The translations under genes were made by a program, and so were the position numbers. Positions 5,847 through 13,411 of a DNA stretch of 26,939 bases are shown here, in pieces (position 1 is the stretch's first letter; the number at the start of each line of letters is the position of its first letter). The notes beneath the pieces were generated by a model. It ran no database searches. It was not told the DNA's origin and saw nothing but the letters and a program-made list of their open reading frames with translations. The stretch lies in the IMG/VR virus record IMGVR_UViG_3300006805_000129, positions 1 through 26,939 of that record; one strand, written 5' to 3'. The DNA comes from a virus.

Positions 5847-6362
5847 TCAGGCGCGGGTGAGGCCGTAGAGGAAAAAGGCCGAGTGCTGGACATAGTTTCC
5901 AGAAGTCGGCGTAAATCGGATTGAGGTGATTGCGGAAGTGTCAGACCATAACCCTGCGTAACAGCCGATGGAGTTATTCGTGGCGTCATTCGTTTCAACC
6001 ACATGCGTCGACGAGTATGACTTATTGGTGCTGCCCGCGTAGTTGGGAATGTAGACCTCAACGCTGTTGAATGAATTGGCGGTAGCCGACGATCCAGTCG
6101 TTATGTCGGAATACATGGCACTAGCGAAAGTGCTGGACGCTGCTGATGAGCCGATACCTTCAAGTCTTCGTGAGGATCGGTTGGAGGTGCTTCCATTGAA
6201 CGAAACCGCACTAGCCTGATTGTTGTACCCGGCAGCATCTACTCGGCAGGAGTACGTCACCAATAGATCGGTGTAGGTGCCGGGGATTGAGGTGAACTCT
6301 GCGTAGGCTGCGCCACCGCTACCCACCGTAACTTTGCCGATCAACTTCATGGTCTTTGCCAT
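5847..6362 (-). CDS. Tail-tip / receptor-binding paralogue C
   Basis: Predicted 171-aa protein, one of three neighbouring paralogues. Shared marks are a VTVGSGGA strand near residue 11, the motif SIPGTYTDLLV at 25-35, and near the C-terminus LWSDTSAITSIRF (138-150) followed by FFLYGL just before the end. The middle is Ser, Thr, Asn and Tyr rich and differs between copies. Such beta-rich, C-terminally conserved proteins after fibre genes are likely exposed virion tip proteins that touch the host surface or its glycans; this is inferred from position and composition. The ATG follows a GGGGGG-rich ribosome binding site and sits in CTAATG, a start context seen repeatedly in this operon. Confidence 0.72.
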   Translation of the reverse strand: MAKTMKLIGKVTVGSGGAAYAEFTSIPGTYTDLLVTYSCRVDAAGYNNQASAVSFNGSTSNRSSRRLEGIGSSAASSTFASAMYSDITTGSSATANSFNSVEVYIPNYAGSTNKSYSSTHVVETNDATNNSIGCYAGLWSDTSAITSIRFTPTSGNYVQHSAFFLYGLTRA

Positions 6363-6396
6363 TAGCGGCCCCCCGTTCCTAATTCACAGGTTACGA

Positions 6397-6918
6397 TCAT
6401 GCGGCCCTCACCCCATACAGGCTGAGAACGGACCCCGCCATGATCGACGTTGCATCCGTGCCAATAGTGATGTTCGTGATGGCAGATGTGGACCGCCAAA
6501 GACCGACGGTTCTGTAGAGCCGTGCTGCGGAAACGTCACCTGATGCCAGAATGGTCTTATTGACATTCGTATTGGAATAGGACATGAAATGAAAGGCGAA
6601 GGGATAGAAGGTTGAAGTGGTGCTTGCTGTCGTGGTGTAGGTAGGAGCGGCCTCAATGTACGTTGTAGAACTTCCGCGAGAACTGGAAGCAGTTGACCCA
6701 GTGCCCACTAGGTAGGTGTACGAATAGTTGCTTCCTGTGTCTACCGATCCGTTTCCCACGCGAATCCAGAGGATGGCGTTACCCGCAGACGTAAACTTAG
6801 TGTGCGCCGCGCCGATCATAATGAGATCGGTGAAACCTGACGGGATGCTACTCCAAGTGACCGTGGCGGCATCTGTGCCCAACGTCTGCGAGGCAATCGG
6901 CTCGTAGGTCACAGCCAT
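6397..6918 (-). CDS. Tail-tip / receptor-binding paralogue B
   Basis: Predicted 173-aa protein, the most divergent of the three tandem paralogues. It keeps SSIPSGFTDLIM (about 23-34) and the C-terminal LWRSTSAITNITIG with LSLYGV near the end, but lacks the VTVGSGGA strand. The central part is dominated by Ser, Thr and Tyr, typical of beta-sheet surface proteins. The DNA here looks less G+C-rich than the tail genes upstream, which fits a horizontally exchanged receptor-binding region. The start is ATG with AGGGGGTCGTC upstream. No enzymatic motif was seen. It could trimerise like other tail-tip proteins. Confidence 0.7.
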   Translation of the reverse strand: MAVTYEPIASQTLGTDAATVTWSSIPSGFTDLIMIGAAHTKFTSAGNAILWIRVGNGSVDTGSNYSYTYLVGTGSTASSSRGSSTTYIEAAPTYTTTASTTSTFYPFAFHFMSYSNTNVNKTILASGDVSAARLYRTVGLWRSTSAITNITIGTDATSIMAGSVLSLYGVRAA

Positions 6919-6958
6919 GACGACCCCCTGTCGTGAACTATCGAATTAGTGTCAGGCA

Positions 6959-7531
6959 TCACGGGGCCTTGATTCCGTAGAGCGCAGCGGTCGTGTGCTG
7001 AGAGAAGTTGGTGCTTCCCGTGTGAGACAACTTGATCTTGGTGATAGCAGACGTTGACATCCAAAGCGCCGACCGTAGGTCAATCCAGCCCGTCCCATTG
7101 AAGTCACCGCCAGTCATAGACCGCAGCGTCTTGTATTTGGACGTGGATGCGTAATCAAGAATGTCAATGACAAAGCCGGAGAATACGCTTGCGGTCTGCC
7201 CGCCACCAGCGGACGAGATTGAGAACGCGCCGCTTTGGGATGCGCTGCCGTCTGCGCTTGCAGCCGACCCGTCTCCGCGCAGGGTATGACAGGCGTAGTT
7301 GCTGGCGGTGTCGTCATTGAACTGTGCCCACACGGTCGGCAGCGTCCCAGCGGCGAGGCGGGAGACGCCCCGAATCTGCAAATGCTGATACGTCCCCGGT
7401 ATCGACGTGAACTCAATCGACGATGCCCCACCGCTGCCCACCGTCACCGTAGCGATTGACTCAAAAGCGCCACCCGGCAGGATCAGCGACCCCAACCCGG
7501 CAAGCGAACCAAACTGACCGACGATAGGCAT
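6959..7531 (-). CDS. Tail-tip / receptor-binding paralogue A
   Basis: Predicted 190-aa protein, the longest of the three tandem paralogues. An extra N-terminal segment, PIVGQFGSLAGLGSLILPGG, may anchor it to the preceding fibre. The shared strand is VTVGSGGA with SSIEFTSIPGTYQHLQI, and the C-terminal motif is LWMSTSAITKIKL with AALYGI near the end. It begins eight bases after the collagen-like fibre gene and its ATG lies in a TAATG context. The ribosome binding site is weak (GGTGAT), so coupling to the upstream gene is likely. Function as virion tip protein is inferred from neighbours and composition. Confidence 0.72.
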   Translation of the reverse strand: MPIVGQFGSLAGLGSLILPGGAFESIATVTVGSGGASSIEFTSIPGTYQHLQIRGVSRLAAGTLPTVWAQFNDDTASNYACHTLRGDGSAASADGSASQSGAFSISSAGGGQTASVFSGFVIDILDYASTSKYKTLRSMTGGDFNGTGWIDLRSALWMSTSAITKIKLSHTGSTNFSQHTTAALYGIKAP

Positions 7532-7538
7532 TAGCGCA

Positions 7539-9542
7539 TCACCGGTACTGGGCCCAAGAGGCCAAAACGGTGTAGGTGGGCGTCGCAGCCGTCTTGATGA
7601 TCGTCAGCGTGAAGGCGTCAATGCCTGCCGTCTGGTTAGCCTGCGACGCCGTAGGCGGTGCCGAATTGTTCAGCCATTTCGGCGTCACCGCAGTACCGTC
7701 CACCTGAATCGTCGTCGGGTAGTAAGCCGTCGTGCCGTTGTTGATGACCCAGCCCACCGTGTAGGCATCCTCCACAGCCAACAGGCTCGACAAGGTAGTG
7801 GACGAATCCCCGCGGAAGTTGACCGTGTGATTCGCTGTCGCGTTGGTCGTGTAATGCCAGACAGCGGCAGTCTTGACGTCCACGTTCACGGTGCCCGTAG
7901 CCGCAGAGGCGACCACGTTGAACCGCTCAATCGGAGCCAGTTGGATGATCGTGGACAGCAGATTCGTCCACGACGCATTAGACCCGTCCGTCGTCAGCAA
8001 CTTGTTAGCGTTGCCCGTCTGAGTCGGCAGGCTGACAGGGGCGGCAGCCCACTTCACCCCCAAGGTCTGAGCAGAGTCAGCGGTCAGGATGTGCCCGTCT
8101 GTCCCCACGCCCAGGCGTGCCGGGGCTGAGGTGTCCCTGACGATCAGGTCGCCCTTGGTCGTGACGAGCGCGTTACCGATCGCCCCAATATCGGCCGCCG
8201 TGGGCAGGACGTGGACGTGGTCACTCCTGGCGACGCTGGCCGTCGCCGTGCCCGGTGAGGCAGCCGTCCCCAGGGCAGCGGGGTTCGTGGAGGCCAGGAC
8301 GACGTTCAGCGTCCTCGACGCCGACAGGTCGCCACCCCCGGCGAGGCCGGTGCCGGCCGTGATCGCCGTGGCCGTGCCGACGGCACCGATGTCGGCCGGT
8401 GTTGGCCGGGCGTGGACGTGGTCGCCCCGAGACAATTCCACCGATGTCCCGGCTGCGCCCGCGGCGCCGAGCGCCTGTGGCGTCGCGTCGGAGAAGTCGG
8501 CGACCAGGGTGCCACCGGACGCGGTGCCGAGCCCCGCCCCGTACATGAGGCTGAAGGTGTTGGACGTGTAGTCGATGGGGTCGTTAGCCGACAGTCCCGC
8601 TAGGTCGCCTTGGGGTCCGGTGACGAGGACGAAGTCAAAGGTGCCGGCGGCTGAGTTGCCGACGTTGGTGACCGCTGCGGTGCCGCCGTAAGGGACGGAG
8701 GTGACCGAGCCAACCGCGATGGTGGCGGCTGATCCTGTCGCACCCTGCGGCCCCGTGGCTCCCTGCTGACCTGTCACGAGGATGAAGTCAAGGACGGCGG
8801 CCGACGAGCTGCCCGAGTTGGTGACGGTGCCGGGTCCGGGGTAGGCGACGGCGCCGACTGTCCCGACGGTCACGCTTGCGGCTGACCCTGCCGCGCCCTG
8901 CGGCCCAGTCGCGCCAGTGGCTCCCTGCTGTCCGGTGACGAGCGTGAAGTTGAGGACGGCGGCGGAGCTGCTGCCAGAGTTCGTGACCGTGCCCGGACCT
9001 GGGTAGGCCGTGGCGCCGATGGTGCCGACGGTGACGGTGGCGGCTGACCCGGCTGGCCCTGTGGGGATGCCAAGGTTGAGGGTCTGCGAGGGGGCGAGGC
9101 CGGTGATGGTGGCGGTCGCGGCCGAACCTGCCGCGAGGGTCGTGACGGTGCCGATGCTCAACGAAGAAGCGAGCGAATAATACTCGGGCCCGGCTGCGGC
9201 GACAGGCGCTAGGTCGGCGAGGTAGACGGTGCCACCCGAGGCGACAGTGCCAGGGATCGAAATGTTGTACGACTGCGACACCCCGTCAATGACTTCGGTG
9301 ACCGTGTAGATGAACGGGTTGGGGGACAGGTCCGCGTCGTCTGTGATGGGCAGGGTGACGGAGAAGTTGCCCGCCGTCCCGAGGGTCTTGGAGACCGCCG
9401 AGTTGGGGATGGCGATATTGGCGCCCGAGTTGAGCAGCCACGCCGAGGGCGTAAAGGTGATGGTGCCCGTCGAGGGGTTGCCTTCAGGAGTGTTGAAGGT
9501 GCCGAGGACGACCACGGTCGTCGTGTTGGCAGGCAGCGGCAT
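7539..9542 (-). CDS. Tail fibre with collagen-like repeats
   Basis: Predicted 667-aa fibre. Residues 1-115 form a beta-rich head (TFNTPEGNPSTGTITFTP and following). From about 125 come repeats of 'SIGTVTTL..GSAATATITG' type joined by collagen-like Gly-x-Y runs (GPAGSAA, GATGATGPQGAAG, GATGPQGATG). Two copies of a segment containing DHVH and PT-x-ADIGA follow (SRGDHVHARPTPADIGAVG near 371-389 and ARSDHVHVLPTAADIGAIG near 438-456). The end (530-667) is a beta-rich C-terminal domain. Collagen-like triplets suggest a trimeric shaft; DHVH segments recur in phage fibres. The ATG overlaps the stop of the upstream fibre (TAATG) with GGAGG seven bases away. It probably carries or supports the three small tip proteins downstream. 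Confidence 0.85.
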   Translation of the reverse strand: MPLPANTTTVVVLGTFNTPEGNPSTGTITFTPSAWLLNSGANIAIPNSAVSKTLGTAGNFSVTLPITDDADLSPNPFIYTVTEVIDGVSQSYNISIPGTVASGGTVYLADLAPVAAAGPEYYSLASSLSIGTVTTLAAGSAATATITGLAPSQTLNLGIPTGPAGSAATVTVGTIGATAYPGPGTVTNSGSSSAAVLNFTLVTGQQGATGATGPQGAAGSAASVTVGTVGAVAYPGPGTVTNSGSSSAAVLDFILVTGQQGATGPQGATGSAATIAVGSVTSVPYGGTAAVTNVGNSAAGTFDFVLVTGPQGDLAGLSANDPIDYTSNTFSLMYGAGLGTASGGTLVADFSDATPQALGAAGAAGTSVELSRGDHVHARPTPADIGAVGTATAITAGTGLAGGGDLSASRTLNVVLASTNPAALGTAASPGTATASVARSDHVHVLPTAADIGAIGNALVTTKGDLIVRDTSAPARLGVGTDGHILTADSAQTLGVKWAAAPVSLPTQTGNANKLLTTDGSNASWTNLLSTIIQLAPIERFNVVASAATGTVNVDVKTAAVWHYTTNATANHTVNFRGDSSTTLSSLLAVEDAYTVGWVINNGTTAYYPTTIQVDGTAVTPKWLNNSAPPTASQANQTAGIDAFTLTIIKTAATPTYTVLASWAQYR
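8607..9050 (-). repeat. Three tandem repeats of about 51-54 codons in the fibre gene
   Basis: Residues 165-312 of the fibre contain three units, each starting GSAA-[TS]-[VI]-[TA]-VG and ending LVTG plus a collagen-like run. The first two are nearly identical over PGPGTVTNSGSSSAAVL; the third is diverged. The DNA repeats likewise, so recombination could change shaft length. Confidence 0.8.
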
Positions 9543-10960
9543 TAGTTACCCTCCAAGGCTTCAATGCGGGCGGTGAGGTTGTCGACCTTGTCGGCGAGCG
9601 ACTGGACGGCGGTGAGCAGCATGGGGACGAACACCGAGTAGCGAACAGAGAGAGTCCCGTCGTCATCTTCGGCGACCATGCTGGGGAAGATTGACTGGAT
9701 TTGCTGCGCAGTGACGCCGAGAAGTTTCTGGTCTGAACCTTGCCAGTGATAGGTGACGACCTCGACCTGGCGCAAGTCGTCTAGGTAGTTGCGGGCTGGC
9801 GCGATGTTCTCTTTGAGCCGGGCGTCGGAATATCCGGCGTAGGAGTTGGTGCGGGACAGGACGTCGCCGTCTGCCTCAACTTGGAACTTGGCTTGATTTG
9901 TGGTGGTGACGTTGGAGTTGAGGCGAAGCATGACGTCGCCCGCCGTGGCCGTTGTGCGGTAGCCCTGAAAGACAATGTTGTCCGCTTCAGTAATGGCTCG
10001 GTCTGCCGTCAGGTTTCCGGCGGTGTCTATGTTCCCAGTCGCGTCAATGGCACCGCCGACGGTCAGTTTGCCACCGACGTAGGCGGTGCCCGAGTTGCTG
10101 ATGCTGGTGTTTGTGATGATCCCGCCCGTAACAAATGACAGGTCGCCTTGGATTTGTGTGTCGGTACCGATAACGAGGCGAGATGACGGCGACAGCACTA
10201 GGTCGCCTAGGTTGCCGTAGAGGCTGTGAAGGGCGTTGTTGCCGCTGTAGATGTTCACATAGCCAACGGGACCGGAGTCGTTCATGGTAACGCGGGCTCC
10301 GCTTGTGCCGGTGCGAAACTCTGCACCGCTGATCGTGCCTCCGCTGACGAGTCCGCCTGAAATCGTGCCCCCGGACAGGTAGGCGGCGTTGATTGACCAG
10401 CCGGTGATGGTGCCCGCGACGATGCTGTTGGCGGTGATGGCGTTGGCTGCGATGTCGGGGGCGTTGATCTGACCGGGCTGCGCGCTGGCAGCCGAGCCTG
10501 CTGCGGTGACGTTGCCTGCGGGGTCGGCGCCGCGTAGGCGGAAGTAATAGGTGGTGCCGCGTGACAGGCCGACAACCGACAGCCCGCCAGGCCGCGCCAG
10601 GCGGCCCTTGAGGGTGGCGGTGCCCACCGTGAACGTCGGCCCCGACGTGTCCATGTGGACCTCGACGTATGACGTGTCCGAGGGCCACAGGTCACCGGCT
10701 GAATTGAGGCCGTTCCAGACCACGTTGATGCCCTGCACGGAACTAATCAGGGTGGGGGTTGACGGGGCGATGAACGCGCCGGGTGGGGGCAGGACGGGGG
10801 CGGGTTCGGTGCCGCCGCCAGTGCCAGGAGTGGGGGTGGGGGCGACGCCGCTGGTCCCGTCGCCGCTGGACTTCACCCCGGCGCCGCCGATGATTGACGT
10901 GAGCCTGGCAAGCTTGGATTCCCACGGCTGCGGAGGTCGGCGCATTTCTCCGCTAGGCAT
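9542..10960 (-). CDS. Tail fibre/spike with C-terminal S74 intramolecular chaperone
   Basis: Predicted 472-aa virion protein. After a Pro/Gly linker (38-62), residues 65-160 look like a fibronectin type III domain (PTLISSVQGINVVWNG, later TYYFRLRGADPAGN). A repetitive beta-helical stalk (165-340) follows, with GGTISGG-type repeats. The end, about 375-472, is an S74 peptidase/intramolecular chaperone domain: SDARLKENI (Ser378, Lys383), LGVTAQQ, FPSMV, and a closing coiled coil with LADKVDNLTARIEALE. Such domains trimerise the fibre and then cut themselves off N-terminal to the Ser using the Ser/Lys pair. Release of the last ~95 residues is therefore predicted. The ATG overlaps the upstream stop by eight bases with GGAGG nine bases away. 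Confidence 0.9.
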   Translation of the reverse strand: MPSGEMRRPPQPWESKLARLTSIIGGAGVKSSGDGTSGVAPTPTPGTGGGTEPAPVLPPPGAFIAPSTPTLISSVQGINVVWNGLNSAGDLWPSDTSYVEVHMDTSGPTFTVGTATLKGRLARPGGLSVVGLSRGTTYYFRLRGADPAGNVTAAGSAASAQPGQINAPDIAANAITANSIVAGTITGWSINAAYLSGGTISGGLVSGGTISGAEFRTGTSGARVTMNDSGPVGYVNIYSGNNALHSLYGNLGDLVLSPSSRLVIGTDTQIQGDLSFVTGGIITNTSISNSGTAYVGGKLTVGGAIDATGNIDTAGNLTADRAITEADNIVFQGYRTTATAGDVMLRLNSNVTTTNQAKFQVEADGDVLSRTNSYAGYSDARLKENIAPARNYLDDLRQVEVVTYHWQGSDQKLLGVTAQQIQSIFPSMVAEDDDGTLSVRYSVFVPMLLTAVQSLADKVDNLTARIEALEGN

Positions 10961-12770
10961 TAGTGATGACCTCCAGCTCGGGCGAGAACCGCACGCCGCC
11001 GCCCTCTTCCTTCAACGAAATGGACAACACTCGGGCTTGCCCAAGGCCGCCCGAGCCTGCCGGGTCGGGGATGGAGACCGTGTCCCCGACGTCGAAGTTG
11101 ACGTAGGGGACGGCGCCGTCGGTCACGGCAACGTCAACCGAATTGGCGACGACCTGGCTCTTGCCCGTGCGCGCCAAGACCCTGAGCGCCTGGGCCTTGG
11201 CGACGTCCTCGGACTCCGTTGACCCGTACTCAAGGAAAGTCTCGCGGCGACCATTAGTCGATCGCAGAGTCTCCTGGGCGGCCTGCAACCAGCCGTCCTG
11301 GGAGCGCACGAGAGCGACGGTCTTGATGGGCCGCTCGACCGTGCTGCTGAAGCGCATGATGTTGACGCCCGTGTCCAGTAGGACGGTGGCGGTGCGGTCG
11401 GTGCCTCGGGACTCCCAGGCGTCGATGCGGTTGGCGCTGGGATCAAACCAAAAGTCGTGGCCCAGGTCAACCATGTCGTCAAGGACGGTGAGCAGGTCAG
11501 AGCCCACCTTGAGGGTGAGGTCGGTCGTCGTCGTCCACGAGCCCGCGGTAGGGGCCGAGTTGGTGAAGCCGAAGGTGATGCCGCCGGTGCGGTAGACGCC
11601 TCGGGTGGCGGCTTCCTCAATGAGTCCGCGCAGGATCATGGCGGGCTTGAACTGCGGCTCAGTGCTGGACACCTGCCAGTCGGTATTGGTGCGCACGACG
11701 ACGGTGGATTCCTTGCCGTCCTCGTCAACCTCAAGGCCAGTCAGGATGAAGCCGGCGGTGTTGTCCGCGACGAGCTGGAGGTCGATGCGGCCGTTGCTGG
11801 TGACGTTGACGATCGTGGAGTCAGAGTTGGTCGTGGCCAACTTGAAGTCGTTGTCGGTTTTCTGCCGGATGTAGTAGGCCGTGTTATTGGCGAGGCCGGC
11901 GGCGTTGGTCTTGGCAGTGACTTTGACCTGTGTGCCGTTGGCGAGGCCGTGCCCTGAGCAGGAGACCTTGTCGTCGGAGGCGGTGACTTCGAGGTCGTAC
12001 CGCGACCAGGCGACACCGTTGCGGACTCTGGCGGCGAGGGTGTGGGTGCCGATGCCCAGCCGCACCGTGTACCGGGCCATTTGGGTGAAAGAGGCGGCGT
12101 CTTGGTCAAAGTCTGCCGAGGCCATGATCTCGGTGCCGTCAAGGTAGACGGTCATGGAGTTATCGCAGCTGGCGTAGAACTTGATGCGGGTGGACGCGGC
12201 AAGGGTGAAGTCGCGATAGAACCAGTTGACGGTGCCGCGCTGAACGGCGGTCGACGGGCTGGTCTTCCAAATCCATTGAGCCGAGGCGTCTTTCCAGCGC
12301 ACCGGCAGGCCAGCCCGAGCGGTCGCGTCGTTCTTCCACTGCACGCCGAGGGCGGCGGTGTAGTTGCCGCTGGCGCGCATGTTCGTGTCGCGGGCCGCGT
12401 AGTTGAAGGGCCGGTCGGGGGCGTTGTAGTCAGCGAGCCCGTCTTGCGGATAGATGACGGCGTCCTGTAACCAACAGCCAAGCGGGCCGCGACCAGAGAC
12501 AGTGAGCGTGTAGCGGTTGCCCGAGTCGGCAATTGTGCGCTCACGGGTCTCAACCACCCATGCGTACCGGACGGCGTCGCGGTAGATGACCCTCACGACA
12601 TTGTCTTTGACGAGAAGGTTGGCGTCGGCTGACAGCAAGGGCACGACGGCCTGCCCGAAGCCGGGCCCGTTGTATTCGTCGACGAACTCCGTGGACAGGG
12701 TTTGGCTGAGGGTGCCCTGGTACGTCGTGTTGGTGGCGTCAAAGACGTCCAGGCGCAGGTGCCCGGTCAC
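10953..12770 (-). CDS. Tail hub / Tal-like minor tail protein with inserted beta-sandwich
   Basis: Predicted 605-aa baseplate hub protein of the Gp37-like type common in actinophage tails. The N-terminal part (1-110) and the C-terminal half (about 370-605, with LLTVLDDMVDLGHDFWF and ending in a beta barrel with VGDTVSIPDP) form the conserved hub. Between them, about residues 140-255, is an apparent galactose-binding-like beta-sandwich (FYRDFTLAASTRIKFYASC, MTVYLDGTEIM, GTHTLAARVRN). A second small insert containing GHGLANGTQVKV and AYYIRQKTDNDFKLA follows. The insertion suggests cell-surface sugar binding at the tail tip. The GTG start overlaps the Dit-like stop (GTGA). Order after Dit and before fibres supports the call. 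Confidence 0.82.
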   Translation of the reverse strand: MTGHLRLDVFDATNTTYQGTLSQTLSTEFVDEYNGPGFGQAVVPLLSADANLLVKDNVVRVIYRDAVRYAWVVETRERTIADSGNRYTLTVSGRGPLGCWLQDAVIYPQDGLADYNAPDRPFNYAARDTNMRASGNYTAALGVQWKNDATARAGLPVRWKDASAQWIWKTSPSTAVQRGTVNWFYRDFTLAASTRIKFYASCDNSMTVYLDGTEIMASADFDQDAASFTQMARYTVRLGIGTHTLAARVRNGVAWSRYDLEVTASDDKVSCSGHGLANGTQVKVTAKTNAAGLANNTAYYIRQKTDNDFKLATTNSDSTIVNVTSNGRIDLQLVADNTAGFILTGLEVDEDGKESTVVVRTNTDWQVSSTEPQFKPAMILRGLIEEAATRGVYRTGGITFGFTNSAPTAGSWTTTTDLTLKVGSDLLTVLDDMVDLGHDFWFDPSANRIDAWESRGTDRTATVLLDTGVNIMRFSSTVERPIKTVALVRSQDGWLQAAQETLRSTNGRRETFLEYGSTESEDVAKAQALRVLARTGKSQVVANSVDVAVTDGAVPYVNFDVGDTVSIPDPAGSGGLGQARVLSISLKEEGGGVRFSPELEVITNA

Positions 12771-13411
12771 AGCCAGGCGGCCTTGTAACTGAGGACGACG
12801 TTGCCGCCGCCCGTGACGGTCAGGACATTGGAGCCGGGCACGAGGGTCAGGCGGCCCAGGCCGGGAAAGGCTGCGTTAGTGACGCGCTGAGTGCCGGCGC
12901 CGATGGAGTAGGTGACGGTGATGTCCTGGGTGGGTGCCTCGCCGAGAGCGGTCACCGTGCCAGTCGTCGTCACCGTTCCCAACGTCGTGTAGGTCTGGTC
13001 GTAGAAGTACCCATCCATGAGCTGCACGTCGAAGGCGACGCGGCCGACCCGGTTGGACAGGGCCTCGACCTGCTCAAGTCCACCGAGGTAGCGGGCGGTC
13101 GCCGTGTGAGTGGGGGTGCCGGTCGTGGCTAGCGTCCGAGACAGGGTGAACGTCTGCCCGCCGTTGAGGACAAGTTTGCCCAAGTCCTTGAGCGCCTGGT
13201 GGTAGGCCACTCGGGTAGCGCCCGCGACGATGCCGCCGAATGTGATGACGCGGGGCCCATTCCAGGGGGTAGCGGCGATGGCGCCCGTGCGGCCCGGCAC
13301 CAAGTAGTCGTCCTGCAATTGCGGGGCGACGGCGATGTTGCCGTCAATCCGCTGCACATGGGTGATGACCGAGGTGAGGTCGGTTGACCCGATCTTGTAC
13401 GCCTCGGACAT
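12767..13411 (-). CDS. Distal tail protein (Dit-like)
   Basis: Predicted 214-aa protein directly after the tape measure, where siphoviruses encode the distal tail protein that caps the tube and starts the baseplate. The N-terminal region (ITHVQRIDGNIAVAPQLQDD, then VPGRTGAI and PRVITFGGIV) fits the Dit/phage tail-component fold. The C-terminal part (about 140-214), with VTYSIGAGTQRVTNAAF and repeated VTG strands, looks like a jelly-roll-type domain. Its ATG overlaps the tape-measure stop as TAATG with AGG upstream. Confidence rests mostly on position and N-terminal pattern. Confidence 0.8.
   Translation of the reverse strand: MSEAYKIGSTDLTSVITHVQRIDGNIAVAPQLQDDYLVPGRTGAIAATPWNGPRVITFGGIVAGATRVAYHQALKDLGKLVLNGGQTFTLSRTLATTGTPTHTATARYLGGLEQVEALSNRVGRVAFDVQLMDGYFYDQTYTTLGTVTTTGTVTALGEAPTQDITVTYSIGAGTQRVTNAAFPGLGRLTLVPGSNVLTVTGGGNVVLSYKAAWL

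Noticed and set aside
8607-9050. Regular DNA repeats considered as a CRISPR array
   Set aside because: The repeats are in frame, about 150-160 bp, and code for collagen-like fibre segments; there are no short repeats with unique spacers and no cas genes.
5847-9542. Possible diversity-generating retroelement target in the tail-tip genes
   Set aside because: No reverse transcriptase, template repeat or paired variable repeat was seen in the window.
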